From assembly GCF_009908295.1 (NCBI RefSeq), contig NZ_JAAALO010000003.1, forward strand, positions 806,001-870,000: a DNA stretch of 64,000 bases. The letters are read 5' to 3'. Position numbers and translations under genes: made by a program. This document shows, one piece after another, positions 47,194 to 58,037 of the stretch. How positions within the stretch are numbered: the first letter of the stretch is position 1; every line of letters begins with the position of its first letter. This DNA is from Micromonospora rubida. GTDB taxonomy: Bacteria > Actinomycetota > Actinomycetes > Mycobacteriales > Micromonosporaceae. The notes under the pieces were generated by a model, which worked only from the letters and a program-made list of their open reading frames with translations, was not told the DNA's origin and did not search any database.

Positions 47194-48516
47194 ATGATCC
47201 GGTCCTCCCTCGCCCCGTCCGCCGTCGCCTCGCCGCGACGGATCGCCGCCCTGGCTCTGCCGGCCCTCGTGGTGCTCGCCGCCGAGCCGCTCTACGTCCT
47301 GGTCGACACGGCCGTGGTCGGTCACCTCGGCCGGCTGCCGCTCGCCGCGCTGGCCGTCGCCGGCACCGTGATGACCCTGATCGCGTGGCTGGGCACCGTC
47401 CTGGCGTACGGGATCACCGGGCGGGCCGCCCGCCGGTTCGGCTCCGGCGACCGGGCCGCCGCCGTGGCCGAGGGCGTGCAGGCGTCCTGGCTGGCCCTCG
47501 GGGTCGGGGTGCTGGTCGCGCTCGCCATGCAGTTCGTCGCCGGCCCGCTGGTCGCCGCGCTCGCCGGGCCCGGCGAGGTCGCCGACGCGGCCGGGCGGTG
47601 GCTGCGGGTCGCGGCGCTCGGGGCCCCCGGGCTGCTGCTCGCCGCGGCGGGCAACGGCTGGCTGCGCGGCGTGCAGAACACCCGTCGGCCGCTGTGGTTC
47701 GTGCTCGGCCCCAACCTGCTGTCCGCGCTGCTCTGCCCGCTGCTGGTCTACCCCGTCGGGTGGGGGCTCACCGGCTCGGCGGTGGCCAACGCGGTGGCCC
47801 AGACCATCTCCGGCGGGCTGTTCGCCGCCGCGCTGGTGAGCGAGCGGGTGTCGCTGCGCCCCCGCCCGGGGGTGATCCGCCAGCAGCTCGTGCTCAGCCG
47901 GGACCTGCTGGTCCGGGGCGTCGCCTTCCAGGCCAGCTTCCTGTCCGCCACCGCCGTCGCGGCCCGGTTCGGGGCGGCGGCGGTCGGCGCGCACCAGATC
48001 GCCGTACAACTGTGGTTCTTCACCGCCCTGGTGCTCGACGCCCTCGCGATCGCCGCGCAGGCGCTGATCGGCGCGGCGCTCGGGGCCGGCGACGACGCCG
48101 GCGCCCGCGCCCTGGCCCGGCGGGTCGCGCTGCTCGGCGCCGGCTGCGGCGTGGCGTTCGCGGTGCTCATCGCCGTCGGGGCCGGCGTCGTGCCGGGGCT
48201 GTTCAGCTCCGACGAGCAGGTACGCGACCAGGCCATGGTCGCCTGGCCCTGGCTGGTGGCGTTGCAGCCGGTCGGCGGCGTGGTGTTCGCCCTCGACGGG
48301 GTGCTGATCGGCGCGGGCGACGTCCGCTACCTGCGCAACCTCACCATCGTCGCGGCGTTCGGCGGCTTCCTGCCGGCGATCTGGCTGTCGTACGCGTTCG
48401 ACCTGGGCCTCGGCGGCGTCTGGGCCGGCCTGTTCCTGTTCGTGCTGCTCCGGCTGGCGGCCCTGCTGCTGCGGCTGCGCTCCGGCGGCTGGGCCGTGGT
48501 CGGCGCCGTCCGCTGA
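47194..48516 (+). CDS. MATE-family efflux transporter, DinF-like
   Basis: A 440-residue membrane protein with twelve predicted helices. RRIAALALPALVVLAAEPLY followed by VLVDTAVVGHLGRLPLAALA is the MATE/DinF opening with the conserved Asp in the first helix pair, and the second half repeats the fold. MATE proteins export cationic drugs or metabolites using Na+ or H+. Position after rbfA-nrnA matches the DinF homologue of mycobacteria. ATG at 47194 is preferred as it directly precedes the conserved region; a GTG at 47158 would add 12 residues. Confidence 0.9.
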   Translation: MIRSSLAPSAVASPRRIAALALPALVVLAAEPLYVLVDTAVVGHLGRLPLAALAVAGTVMTLIAWLGTVLAYGITGRAARRFGSGDRAAAVAEGVQASWLALGVGVLVALAMQFVAGPLVAALAGPGEVADAAGRWLRVAALGAPGLLLAAAGNGWLRGVQNTRRPLWFVLGPNLLSALLCPLLVYPVGWGLTGSAVANAVAQTISGGLFAAALVSERVSLRPRPGVIRQQLVLSRDLLVRGVAFQASFLSATAVAARFGAAAVGAHQIAVQLWFFTALVLDALAIAAQALIGAALGAGDDAGARALARRVALLGAGCGVAFAVLIAVGAGVVPGLFSSDEQVRDQAMVAWPWLVALQPVGGVVFALDGVLIGAGDVRYLRNLTIVAAFGGFLPAIWLSYAFDLGLGGVWAGLFLFVLLRLAALLLRLRSGGWAVVGAVR

Positions 48517-48558
48517 GCGGACCGGAACGGGAGCCCCGTGGCGGGCGGTGGGCCAGGG

Positions 48559-49605
48559 TCAGCAGGACCCGGGGACGTGGGCGGCCTGCTCAGGGTCGAA
48601 GACCTCGGTGAGGGGCACCCCACGGGACGGTCCGACCTGGTTGCCGTCGGACACCCAGGGCGCCACGTCGAGGAAACCCTCCTCCCTCAGCAGGCCGCAC
48701 TCGGCGTTCCAGGTGACGGCCTCGGCGGAGCCCAGCCAGAGGCCACGCGCCGAGGGCGAGACGTCGTCGGGGTGGGGCAGGTACCAGACCACGGTGTCCC
48801 GGACGACCACCAGGTCAGCCTCGGGCGGGGCCTCCCCGGCCAGCCGCTCGAAGGCGTACACCCAGGAGAACCGGGTGGTCACCGCCAGCACGCGGATTCC
48901 GTCGGCGTTCTCGGTGGCCTCGTAGTCGACCTTCCCGGCGACCCTGATCTCCTTCTTCCAGCGGAAGCTCCTGTCCAGCCGGGTGGCGAAGTGCTGGAAG
49001 CGTGCGTCGGCGAAGGCCGGCGAGAGGTCCTCGCGGGCGTCCTCCGCCAGCACGGTGAGGAAGGGCGTGTAGTTGCCGTACAACATGACGGTGCTGAGGC
49101 GGCTCTCGATCAGCGCCCGTCGGGTCGTGTCGAGCGCTGTACGCACCTGCGCCGCGCTGAACGGGCCGGTGGGCCGGGCCGTGGGCAGTTGGATGCCCTG
49201 CTCGCCGACGGCGAACCCGGCGGCGGGAGTGCCGGCGAAGTAGTCCCGGTGCGCACCGGCGGAGCTGACCGGGCCCGGCGACGGCGACGGCGACGGCGTC
49301 GACGGCGTGGCGGTGCGGACGCCGTCGACGACGGTGCGGACGACGGTCACCGTCGCGCCGAGCAGGGCCACCGCGCCCAGCGCGACCACGCCGACAAGTA
49401 ACTTCCCGCGATGCCGCCCCCAGGCCAGCCGCCGCCGTTCCGTGCGGTCCAGCGGCTGTTCCGTGCCCACCTGGCGCATCCAGTCCGGTAGCTGGATCTG
49501 CTCGTCGACGTGGGCGACGGCGTACCGGTCCGGCCCGGCCGCCGGTCCCGGTTCGTTGGCCGGGCCGCGGGCGGGTGCCGGAACGGGTGGTTGCTGCTCG
49601 GTCAT
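48559..49605 (-). CDS. Single-pass membrane protein with LPxWMR motif
   Basis: A 348-residue protein. Cytoplasmic N-terminal region with DEQIQLPDWMRQVGTEQP (about 35-52) and a basic stretch RTERRRLAWGRHRGK, one membrane helix about 72-95 (LLVGVVALGAVALLGATVTVV), a Ser/Pro linker, and an extracytoplasmic domain of about 230 residues (IQLPTARPTGPFSAAQVRTAL to PGSC). The outer domain has paired Cys near the end. No enzymatic motif seen. The neighbouring small gene carries the same LPxWMR motif before its own membrane helix, so the two may interact. ATG with AGGA upstream. Confidence 0.75.
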   Translation of the reverse strand: MTEQQPPVPAPARGPANEPGPAAGPDRYAVAHVDEQIQLPDWMRQVGTEQPLDRTERRRLAWGRHRGKLLVGVVALGAVALLGATVTVVRTVVDGVRTATPSTPSPSPSPGPVSSAGAHRDYFAGTPAAGFAVGEQGIQLPTARPTGPFSAAQVRTALDTTRRALIESRLSTVMLYGNYTPFLTVLAEDAREDLSPAFADARFQHFATRLDRSFRWKKEIRVAGKVDYEATENADGIRVLAVTTRFSWVYAFERLAGEAPPEADLVVVRDTVVWYLPHPDDVSPSARGLWLGSAEAVTWNAECGLLREEGFLDVAPWVSDGNQVGPSRGVPLTEVFDPEQAAHVPGSC

Positions 49606-49698
49606 CGCGCATCCTGGTCTACGGCGGGGCAGGGCGCATGATCCTCGCACCCGGCGGCTCGGCCGCGCAGCGCCTTTCGTGGCGGCCCCGGCCGGGGC

Positions 49699-49998
49699 TC
49701 ACAGGCGGTCGCCGGCCTGCATTCTCGCGAACAGGTAGGCGGCGCCCGCGACGAGAACCGTCGCCACCGCCGCGACGACAACGAACGACACGATCGCCGA
49801 GACGACCGGGTGCCGCTCGCTGAACCGGCTCCCTTCCCGCCAGCGCCACAGCGCCCGCCGCCCCTCCCACAGGCCCGGTGTGGCGTCCACCAGGTCGGAC
49901 AGGCGTCGGCCGAGGGTCCGCCGGGGCGGCTCGGGGTTGCGCATCCACTGGGGCAGGTCGACCCGGGCGTGGTGCTCCTGCGGGGGCGGGGTGCTCAT
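49699..49998 (-). CDS. Small membrane protein with LPxWMR motif
   Basis: A 99-residue protein: HHARVDLPQWMRNPEPPRRT at the N-terminus, a Trp/Arg-rich juxtamembrane segment LWEGRRALWRWREGSRFSER, and one membrane helix about 67-92 (SAIVSFVVVAAVATVLVAGAAYLF). It shares the LPxWMR motif and topology with the downstream 348-residue protein, 93 bases away on the same strand, suggesting an operon. No family with known function. Confidence 0.75.
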   Translation of the reverse strand: MSTPPPQEHHARVDLPQWMRNPEPPRRTLGRRLSDLVDATPGLWEGRRALWRWREGSRFSERHPVVSAIVSFVVVAAVATVLVAGAAYLFARMQAGDRL

Positions 49999-50087
49999 GG
50001 GGGCTCCGGGGCAGGTGTGAGAAGGGGTTGCCGCATTGTGCCGTGCGGTGACGGGCGGCGTGACCCCGTCTGGCAGGCTTGGCGGTC

Positions 50088-50972
50088 GTGAGCGCAGACG
50101 GTCTGATCGTGGTCGACAAGCCCGGCGGCATGACGTCGCACGACGTGGTGGCGCGGATCCGCCGGCTGGCCCGGACCCGCCGGGTCGGGCACGGCGGCAC
50201 GCTTGATCCGATGGCCACCGGCGTGCTGGTGATCGGCGTCGGCCGGGCCACCCGGCTGTTGACGTACGTCATCGGCGCGGGCAAGAGCTACGCGGCCACC
50301 GTCCGGCTCGGGCAGGCCACCGTCACCGACGACGCCGAGGGCGACGTGCTGACCACCACCCCGGCCGGGACGGTCACCGACGAGGCGATCCGGTCGGCGT
50401 TCGCGGCGCTGACCGGCGAGATCGATCAGGTGCCGAGCGCGGTCAGCGCCATCAAGATCGACGGCCAGCGGGCGTACAAGCGGGTACGCGAGGGGGAGAG
50501 CGTCGAGCTGCCCGCCCGCCGGGTCACCGTGAGCCGACTCGACGTGCTGGCCATCCGCCGGGACACCCCCGACGTGGTGGACGTCGACGTCGACGTGACC
50601 TGCTCGTCCGGGACGTACATTCGGGCGCTGGCCCGGGACGCGGGCCTGGCGCTCTCGGTCGGCGGCCACCTGACCGCGCTGCGCCGCACTGCGGTCGGCG
50701 GGTTCGCCCTGGCCGAGGCGGCGACCCTCGACGAGCTGGAGCAGCGCGCGCCCGAGGTGGTGAACCTGCCGCTCGACGCGGCGGCCGACCGGTTCTTCCC
50801 GCGCCGGGAGGCTACCGCCGACGAGGCGAAGGTGCTCTCCCACGGCGGCCCGCTCGATCCGGCCGGTCTCACCGGGCCGTACGCCGTCTTCGGTCCCGAC
50901 GGCGGTCTGATCGCTATCGTCAGCGAGCGGGACGGCCGGGCCCGCGCGGAGATCGTGCTCGCCCCGGCCTGA
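50088..50972 (+). CDS. truB: tRNA pseudouridine(55) synthase
   Basis: A 294-residue TruB. Motif I KPGGMTSHDVVARIRR and motif II GHGGTLDPMATGVLVIGVGR with catalytic Asp, followed by KSYAATVRLGQATVTDDAEG and the C-terminal PUA-like part (PYAVFGPDGGLIAIV). It isomerises U55 in the T-loop of tRNAs. GTG start; CAGGCT eight bases upstream could be a weak -10, so a leaderless message is possible. Followed by ribF, the usual actinobacterial order. Confidence 0.95.
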   Translation: MSADGLIVVDKPGGMTSHDVVARIRRLARTRRVGHGGTLDPMATGVLVIGVGRATRLLTYVIGAGKSYAATVRLGQATVTDDAEGDVLTTTPAGTVTDEAIRSAFAALTGEIDQVPSAVSAIKIDGQRAYKRVREGESVELPARRVTVSRLDVLAIRRDTPDVVDVDVDVTCSSGTYIRALARDAGLALSVGGHLTALRRTAVGGFALAEAATLDELEQRAPEVVNLPLDAAADRFFPRREATADEAKVLSHGGPLDPAGLTGPYAVFGPDGGLIAIVSERDGRARAEIVLAPA

Positions 50973-51031
50973 CGGCGGGCGGGGGTACGGCCGCCGGCGC
51001 GGCCGGTCGCGGAAGGCAGGGGAGGATCGTC

Positions 51032-51961
51032 ATGCAGCGGTGGCGGGGGTACGACGCGGCGCCCGGCGGCTGGGGCCGTTCGGTCGTCACCATCGGCGTC
51101 TTCGACGGCGTGCACAAGGGGCACCAGGCGACCATCGGGCACGCCGTGGCCCGGGCGCGGGAGCTGGGCGTGCAGTCGGTGGTGGTGACCTTCGACCCGC
51201 ACCCGGCCGAGGTGGTGCGCCCCGGTTCCCACCCGGCGGTGCTCACCGAGCCCGCCCGCAAGGCCGAGCTGATCGAGGCGCTCGGCGTCGACGCGCTCTG
51301 CGTGGTGCCGTTCACCCCGGAGTTCTCCCGGGTGCCGGCCGAGGCGTTCGTGCACGACATCCTGGTCCAGCACCTGCACGCCGCACTGGTCGTGGTGGGG
51401 GAGAACTTCCGGTTCGGGCACCGGGCGGCCGGCGACGTGGCGCTGCTGGAGCGCCTCGGCCGGACCTTCGGTTTCTCGGTCGAGGGGGCGCCGCTGGTCG
51501 CCGAGGACAACACCGTGTTCTCCTCGACCTACATCCGGGCCTGCGTCGACGCCGGTGACGTCGCCGCGGCGGCCGTCGCGCTGGGCCGCCCGCACCGGGT
51601 CGAGGGGGTGGTGGTCCGGGGCGACCAGCGCGGCCGGGAGCTGGGCTTTCCCACCGCCAACCTGCTCTGCCACCGGTACGCGGCGGTGCCCGCCGACGGC
51701 GTCTACGCCGCCCGGCTGGTCCGTCGGGGGCACCGGAAGTGGCTGGCCGCCGCCGTCTCGGTCGGCACCAACCCGACGTTCTCCGGCCTGGAGCGGCGGG
51801 TCGAGGCGTACGCGCTGGACTTCTCCGGGGACCTGTACGGCGAGCGGCTGGCCCTGGACTTCGTCACCCACCTGCGCGGCCAGGTGCGTTACGACGCGGT
51901 CGAGCCGCTGATCGCCCAGATCACCGAGGACGTCGAGCGCACCCGCCGGGCCCTCGGCTGA
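51032..51961 (+). CDS. ribF: Bifunctional riboflavin kinase / FAD synthetase
   Basis: A 309-residue RibF. N-terminal FAD synthetase: VVTIGVFDGVHKGHQATIGH (HxGH nucleotidyltransferase motif), VTFDPHPAEVV and VVVGENFRFGHRAAGD; C-terminal riboflavin kinase: GRELGFPTANL with the PTAN motif and GVYAARLV. It makes FMN and FAD from riboflavin and ATP, serving the flavoenzymes of this region, including the FAD-dependent ThyX. GGGGAGG precedes the ATG. Spacer repeats follow the stop. Confidence 0.95.
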   Translation: MQRWRGYDAAPGGWGRSVVTIGVFDGVHKGHQATIGHAVARARELGVQSVVVTFDPHPAEVVRPGSHPAVLTEPARKAELIEALGVDALCVVPFTPEFSRVPAEAFVHDILVQHLHAALVVVGENFRFGHRAAGDVALLERLGRTFGFSVEGAPLVAEDNTVFSSTYIRACVDAGDVAAAAVALGRPHRVEGVVVRGDQRGRELGFPTANLLCHRYAAVPADGVYAARLVRRGHRKWLAAAVSVGTNPTFSGLERRVEAYALDFSGDLYGERLALDFVTHLRGQVRYDAVEPLIAQITEDVERTRRALG

Positions 51962-51964
51962 GCC

Positions 51965-52012
51965 GTCCGTGACGCCGTCCGTGACGCCGTCCGTCACTCC
52001 GTCCGTGACGCC
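51965..52012. repeat. Four 12-bp tandem repeats after ribF
   Basis: GTCCGTGACGCC at 51965, 51977 and 52001, with variant GTCCGTCACTCC at 51989. The variant makes GTGACG/CGTCAC complementary pairs, so the array can fold and may help terminate ribF. Confidence 0.8.
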
Positions 52013-52071
52013 GGCGCGACGTCGGGTCGCCTCGTCGGATGCCCTTGCCAGGCGGTTCCGGCGAGGGCTGG

Positions 52072-52077
52072 TAGTCT
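52072..52077 (+). promoter_or_regulatory. Possible -10 of rpsO
   Basis: TAGTCT in the context GGTAGTCTGG, 134 bases before the rpsO ATG. TTGCCA (52045-52050) is upstream but the 21-base spacing is too long for a standard pair. Confidence 0.35.
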
Positions 52078-52211
52078 GGCGGGGACGTCGACTGACCGAC
52101 GTGGGGCCTCGCGTGCCTGCACGACGCCGCGGGTGCGAGGTGCCGGTCCGTCCCCGGTCCACCGACCGACACGACGGGCATCAGTGATCAACCCATCGAA
52201 ACAGGGAGAAC

Positions 52212-52481
52212 ATGGCGATCGACCAGGAAGCCAAGGCCAAGATCCGCGCGGAGTACGCGACCGCCGAGGGCGACACCGGTTCGCCGGAGGTGCAGGTCGC
52301 GGTCCTCACGAAGCGGATCGCCGAGCTCACCGAGCACCTGAAGGTGCACAAGCACGACCACCACAGCCGTCGTGGGCTGCTGCTGCTGGTCGGCCGTCGC
52401 CGTCGGCTGCTCAACTACGTCCAGAAGAAGGACATCAGCCGCTACCGGTCGCTCATCGAGCGGCTCGGCCTGCGCCGTTGA
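52212..52481 (+). CDS. rpsO: 30S ribosomal protein S15
   Basis: An 89-residue S15: [20 protein letters not shown], then [20 protein letters not shown] and [20 protein letters not shown] cover the whole four-helix protein including the 16S-binding [11 protein letters not shown] loop. Full family length. GGGAGA upstream of the ATG. A 130-base leader precedes it, long enough for autoregulation as in E. coli, though no matching structure was identified. Upstream of pnp, the conserved order. Confidence 0.97.
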   Translation: MAIDQEAKAKIRAEYATAEGDTGSPEVQVAVLTKRIAELTEHLKVHKHDHHSRRGLLLLVGRRRRLLNYVQKKDISRYRSLIERLGLRR

Positions 52482-52487
52482 CGTGAC

Positions 52488-52516
52488 GGGGGAGCGACCC
52501 ACTGGGTCGCTCCCCC
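52488..52516 (+). terminator. Hairpin terminator after rpsO
   Basis: Perfect 13-bp arms GGGGGAGCGACCC and GGGTCGCTCCCCC around ACT, six bases after the rpsO stop. Confidence 0.8.
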
Positions 52517-52713
52517 GATCGGCGTCCACCACCTGACGAAAACAGGGGCCGCGCGACCACCCGACAGGGAGCCGGTCAGCGTACCGGTCTCCGGTAGTGG
52601 CCCCCGGGAGCCCCGGCAGCTCGCCGGCACCCCGGGCGCTTCGATCGAAGACCGGCCGTCTGAGCAGCTCCCCGCGTCGTGGGCCTCCCGATGCGAAGGA
52701 GCACCACCGAACC

Positions 52714-55107
52714 ATGACCGGGCAGAACCTCGGCACCGAATCCCGCACCGCCGTGATCGACAACGGGTCTTTCGGCACCCGTGAGATCACCTTCTCCACC
52801 GGCCGGCTGGCCCGCCAGGCCGCCGGCTCCGTCGTCGCCCAGCTCGGCGAGACGGTCGTACTCTCCGCCACCACCGCCGGCAAGCACCCGAAGGAGCAGT
52901 TCGACTTCTTCCCGCTGACCGTCGACGTCGAGGAGCGGATGTACGCCGCGGGCCGGATCCCCGGCTCGTTCTTCCGCCGCGAGGGCCGCCCCAGCGAGGA
53001 CGCGATCCTCACCTGCCGGCTGATCGACCGGCCGCTGCGCCCGTCGTTCGTCAAGGGCCTGCGCAACGAGGTCCAGGTCGTCGAGACCATCCTCGCGCTC
53101 GACCCGCAGCACCCGTACGACGTGGTCGCGATCAACGCCGCGTCGATGTCGACCAAGCTCTCCGGCCTGCCGTTCTCCGGCCCGATCGGGGCGACCCGGG
53201 TCGCGCACATCGACGGCCAGTGGGTCGCCTTCCCGACCCTGGAGGAGCTGGCCCGGGCCACCTTCGACATGGTCGTGGCCGGCCGCACCCTCGCCGACGG
53301 TGACGTCGCGATCATGATGGTCGAGGCCGAGGCCACCCCGAACGCCGTGGCCCTGATCGCGGGCGGCGCCACCGCGCCGACCGAGGAGATCGTCGCCAGC
53401 GGCCTGGAGGCCGCGAAGCCGGCCATCCGCGAGCTGTGCCGCGCGCAGAGCGAGCTGGCCGAGGTGGCCGCCAAGCCGGTCGCCGAGTTCCCGGTCTTCC
53501 TGGACTACCAGGCCGACGTGTACGACGCGGTGGCCGACCTGGCCCGCGCCGAGGTCGCCGAGGCCCTGAAGATCGCCGGCAAGGCCGACCGCGAGGAGGC
53601 CCTGGACCGGGTCAAGGCCAAGGTCGTCGAGGAGCTGGGCGGTCGCTTCGAGGGCCGGGAGAAGGAGCTGTCCGCCGCCTTCCGGTCGCTGACCAAGTCC
53701 GAGGTCCGCAACCGGGTGCTCCGCGAGGAGGTCCGCATCGACGGCCGCGGCCCGCGCGACATCCGCGCGCTGACCGCCGAGGTCGGCGTGCTGCCCCGGG
53801 TGCACGGCTCGGCGCTGTTCGAGCGGGGCGAGACCCAGATCCTGGGCGTGACCACCCTGAACATGCTGCGCATGGAGCAGATGGTGGACACCCTCTCGCC
53901 GGAGAACCGCAAGCGCTACATGCACAACTACAACTTCCCGCCGTACTCGACCGGTGAGACCGGCCGGGTCGGCTCGCCGAAGCGGCGCGAGATCGGCCAC
54001 GGCGCGCTCGCCGAGCGGGCCCTGATCCCGGTGCTGCCGTCGCGCGAGGAGTTCCCCTACGCCATCCGGCAGGTCTCCGAGGCGCTCAGCTCCAACGGCT
54101 CCACCTCGATGGGCTCGGTCTGCGCCTCGACGCTGGGCCTGCTGTCGGCCGGTGTGCCGCTGAAGGCGCCGGTCGCCGGCATCGCCATGGGCCTCATCTC
54201 GGACGAGGTCGACGGCAAGACCCGGTACGTGACGCTGACCGACATCCTCGGCGCCGAGGACGCGTTCGGCGACATGGACTTCAAGGTCGCCGGTACGCCG
54301 GAGTTCGTCACCGCGCTCCAGCTCGACACCAAGCTCAACGGCATCCCGTCGGACGTGCTGGCCGCCGCCCTCCAGCAGGCGAACGAGGCCCGGCAGACCA
54401 TCCTCGGCGTGATGCAGCGGGCCATCGAGGCGCCGGCCGAGATGTCGGAGTACGCCCCGCGGGTCACCACGGTGAAGATCCCGGTCGACAAGATCGGCAT
54501 GGTGATCGGCCCGAAGGGCCAGACCATCAACGCCATCCAGGACGAGACCGGCGCCGAGATCTCCATCGAGGACGACGGCACCATCTACGTCGGCGCGACC
54601 AACGGCCCGTCGGCCCAGGCGGCGGTGGACCGGATCAACGGCATCGCCAACCCGACCCTGCCGAAGGCGGGGGAGCGGTTCCTCGGCACGGTGGTCAAGA
54701 CGGCCGCGTTCGGCGCGTTCGTCTCGCTGCTGCCGGGCCGCGACGGCCTGCTGCACATCTCCAAGGTGGGCGACGGCAAGCGGGTCGAGCGGGTCGAGGA
54801 CTTCCTCAACGTCGGCGACCGGGTCGAGGTGGAGATCGCGGACATCGACGCCCGCGGCAAGATCTACCTCGACAAGGTTCGGCCGGAGGGCGCCGAGGCG
54901 CCGGCCGCCACCGGAGAGGTCGCCGGCGGCGAGCGTCCGGCCAGCCGGGGCGGCGACCGGGGCCCGCGTGACCGCGGTGACCGCGAGCGCGGCGGCGACC
55001 GGGGCGGTCGTGGCCCGGGCGGCGGCGAGCGCGCCCCGGGCGGCGGCGAGGGCGGCGAAGGTGGCGAGGGTGGCGAGCGTCCGCGCCGCCGCACCCGGCA
55101 CAGCTGA
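52714..55107 (+). CDS. pnp: Polyribonucleotide nucleotidyltransferase (PNPase)
   Basis: A 797-residue PNPase: two RNase PH-like domains (about 15-240 and 330-570, with [31 protein letters not shown] and [19 protein letters not shown]), a helical linker, KH (about 588-650, [16 protein letters not shown]) and S1 (about 655-725, [19 protein letters not shown]). It degrades RNA 3' to 5' phosphorolytically and can add tails. The C-terminal 65 residues are an Arg/Gly-rich tail ([20 protein letters not shown]), typical of actinobacteria and probably RNA-binding. ATG with GAAGGAG 12 bases upstream; about 200 bases of leader. Confidence 0.96.
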   Translation: MTGQNLGTESRTAVIDNGSFGTREITFSTGRLARQAAGSVVAQLGETVVLSATTAGKHPKEQFDFFPLTVDVEERMYAAGRIPGSFFRREGRPSEDAILTCRLIDRPLRPSFVKGLRNEVQVVETILALDPQHPYDVVAINAASMSTKLSGLPFSGPIGATRVAHIDGQWVAFPTLEELARATFDMVVAGRTLADGDVAIMMVEAEATPNAVALIAGGATAPTEEIVASGLEAAKPAIRELCRAQSELAEVAAKPVAEFPVFLDYQADVYDAVADLARAEVAEALKIAGKADREEALDRVKAKVVEELGGRFEGREKELSAAFRSLTKSEVRNRVLREEVRIDGRGPRDIRALTAEVGVLPRVHGSALFERGETQILGVTTLNMLRMEQMVDTLSPENRKRYMHNYNFPPYSTGETGRVGSPKRREIGHGALAERALIPVLPSREEFPYAIRQVSEALSSNGSTSMGSVCASTLGLLSAGVPLKAPVAGIAMGLISDEVDGKTRYVTLTDILGAEDAFGDMDFKVAGTPEFVTALQLDTKLNGIPSDVLAAALQQANEARQTILGVMQRAIEAPAEMSEYAPRVTTVKIPVDKIGMVIGPKGQTINAIQDETGAEISIEDDGTIYVGATNGPSAQAAVDRINGIANPTLPKAGERFLGTVVKTAAFGAFVSLLPGRDGLLHISKVGDGKRVERVEDFLNVGDRVEVEIADIDARGKIYLDKVRPEGAEAPAATGEVAGGERPASRGGDRGPRDRGDRERGGDRGGRGPGGGERAPGGGEGGEGGEGGERPRRRTRHS

Positions 55108-55156
55108 CGTTCACCCCAGCACCACCCACCCCTCGTCGAACTGAGAGCAGGTTTCC

Positions 55157-56570
55157 GTGAGTCGGGCCCAGCGCGCGTCTTTTCCTGCGGATCGACGGGG
55201 GGTGGTGCCGTCCGGGGCCGTCCGGCACGCCACCGGGCCACAGCCCGGGCGGGCCGGCGGGTCGACCCGGGCGGTCACCCGCACGCTGAGTGACGACCCG
55301 TTGGGCGGCACGGTACGCCGTACCGTGCTGCCCAGCGGGCTTCGCGTGCTCACCGAGGCGATCCCGGCGATGCGCAGCGTCTCGTTCGGCATCTGGGTCT
55401 CCGTCGGCTCCCGGGACGAGACCGGCACGCAGGCCGGCGCCGCGCATTTCCTGGAGCACCTGCTCTTCAAGGGCACCCACAAGCGCACCGCGCTGGAGAT
55501 CTCCTCCGAGATCGAGGCGGTGGGCGGCGAGACGAACGCCTTCACCACGAAGGAATACACCTGCTACTACGCCCGCGTGCTGGACGAGGACCTGCCGCTG
55601 GCCATCGACGTGATGTGCGACGCGGTAGCCGACTCGCTGCTGGAGCCGGCCGACGTGGAGACCGAGCGCGGCGTCATCCTCGAAGAGATCGCCATGCACG
55701 ACGACGAGCCCGGCGACGAGGTGCACGACCTGTTCGCCCGCGCCGTCTACGGCGACCACCCCCTCGGCCGGCTGATCTCCGGCACCGAGGAGACGGTCAC
55801 CCCGATGACCCGCCGGCAGATCCAGGGTTTCTACCGCCGCCACTACACCCCGGCGCAGATCGTCATCGCCGCCGCCGGCAACCTCGACCACGCCGCCGTG
55901 GTCAAGCTGGTCCGCCAGGCGCTGGCCGGGACCCCGCTGGACACCGACCCGGCCACGCCGGCCCCGCACCGTCCGGACACCCCGGCGGTACGCGTGAAGC
56001 CGGCCACCACCCTGGTCGAGCCGAAGGAGACCGAGCAGGCGCACATCATCCTCGGCTGCCCCGGCATCGATCGCATCGACGAGCGGCGCTTCGCCCTCGG
56101 GGTGCTCAACAACGTACTCGGCGGCGGCATGTCCAGCCGGCTGTTCCAGGAGATCCGGGAGCGGCGCGGCCTGGCCTACTCGGTCTACTCCTACGCCAGC
56201 CAGTACGCCGACAGCGGCCTGTTCGCCGTCTACGCCGGCTGCGCCCCCGGGAAGGTGGACGAGGTGCTGAAGCTGACCCGCGCCGAGTTGGCCCGGGTGG
56301 CCGCCGACGGGCTGACCGAGGCCGAGGTGGCCCGGGGCAAGGGGATGAGCAAGGGCTCGTTCGTGCTCGGCCTGGAGGACACCGGCTCCCGGATGAGCCG
56401 GCTCGCCAAGGGGGAGCTGCTCTACGGCACCCTGATGCCGGTCGACGAGCTGCTGGCCCGGGTCGACGCGGTGACCGTGGACGACGTGAACACCCTCGCT
56501 GCCGAACTGCTCGCCCGGCCGATGTCCCTCGCGGTCGTCGGCCCGTTCGGCGAGCGCGACTTCACCTCCT

Positions 56571-56572
<2 letters not shown>
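55157..56572 (+). CDS. M16-family zinc metallopeptidase (PepR-type)
   Basis: A 471-residue M16B peptidase. Inverted zinc motif HFLEH with the distal Glu in ERGVILEEIAMHDDEPGDEV; GGETNAFTTKEYTCYYARVL follows. The second half has the inactive-domain pattern RGLAYSVYSYASQYADSGLF. Usually a homodimer digesting peptides. The gene follows pnp, as the mycobacterial PepR. GTG start; the first 40 residues are non-conserved. AGAGCAGG is upstream. Confidence 0.92.
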
Positions 56573-57433
<861 letters not shown>

Positions 57434-57467
57434 CCGGAAAGCGGTCGCCGGGCGGGCTGGTCGGCCC

Positions 57468-57473
57468 TAGGCT
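57468..57473 (+). promoter_or_regulatory. -10 element of GNAT gene 57480, leaderless arrangement
   Basis: TAGGCT six bases before the GTG start. Confidence 0.5.
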
Positions 57474-57479
57474 CGCCGG

Positions 57480-57965
57480 GTGATCGACTCGAACCTCCGC
57501 GACCGCGCCGGGCGGCACGTCACCCTGCGCCCGGTCGACGACGACAACTGGCGGGCTGTCGCCGACGTGGTGCCCCGCGACGACCAGCGGGCCTGGGTGT
57601 ATCCGATGGCGGCCCGCTACCTGCTGATCAGCGCGCGCGGCGACGTCTGGACCTCCCTGGCGGTGTACGCCGACGAGGCCGTCGTCGGGCACGTCATGTG
57701 GGGCGTCGACGACGACGGTTCGCGGTGGATCGGCGGCATGGTCGTCGACGCCACGGAGCAGGGCCGGGGGGTGGGTGCCGCCACCGTGACCACCCTGGCC
57801 GCCTGGCTGCTCGCCCAGCCGGGCTGCCCGGCCGTCCGCCTGTCGTACCACCCGGAGAACCTGGCCGCCGCCGCCCTCTACCCCCGCCTGGGCTTCACCC
57901 CGACGGGCGCGGTGGAGGACGACGAACTGGTCGCCGAGCTGCCTGCCGCGCCCGCCGTCCCGTGA
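57480..57965 (+). CDS. GNAT N-acetyltransferase
   Basis: A 161-residue acetyltransferase: VTLRPVDDDNWRAVADV, VVGHVMWGVDDDG, IGGMVVDATEQGRGVGAATV (acetyl-CoA pyrophosphate loop Q-x-x-G-x-G) and AAALYPRLGFTPTG with the typical C-terminal Tyr. The arrangement resembles diamine/polyamine acetyltransferases such as BltD or PaiA, but substrate is not assured. It shares the dapB-thyX interval with two other GNAT genes of different subfamilies. Confidence 0.87.
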   Translation: MIDSNLRDRAGRHVTLRPVDDDNWRAVADVVPRDDQRAWVYPMAARYLLISARGDVWTSLAVYADEAVVGHVMWGVDDDGSRWIGGMVVDATEQGRGVGAATVTTLAAWLLAQPGCPAVRLSYHPENLAAAALYPRLGFTPTGAVEDDELVAELPAAPAVP

Positions 57966-58037
57966 CGACTGCCCGCCGTCGGGGCGGCGGTTGCCCGGCG
58001 TCGAGGACCGGACCGGTTGCCCGGTAGCGGGGGTCGG

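Noticed and set aside
51965..52012. Tandem repeats considered as a CRISPR array
   Set aside because: Units are 12 bases with no spacers and no cas genes nearby.
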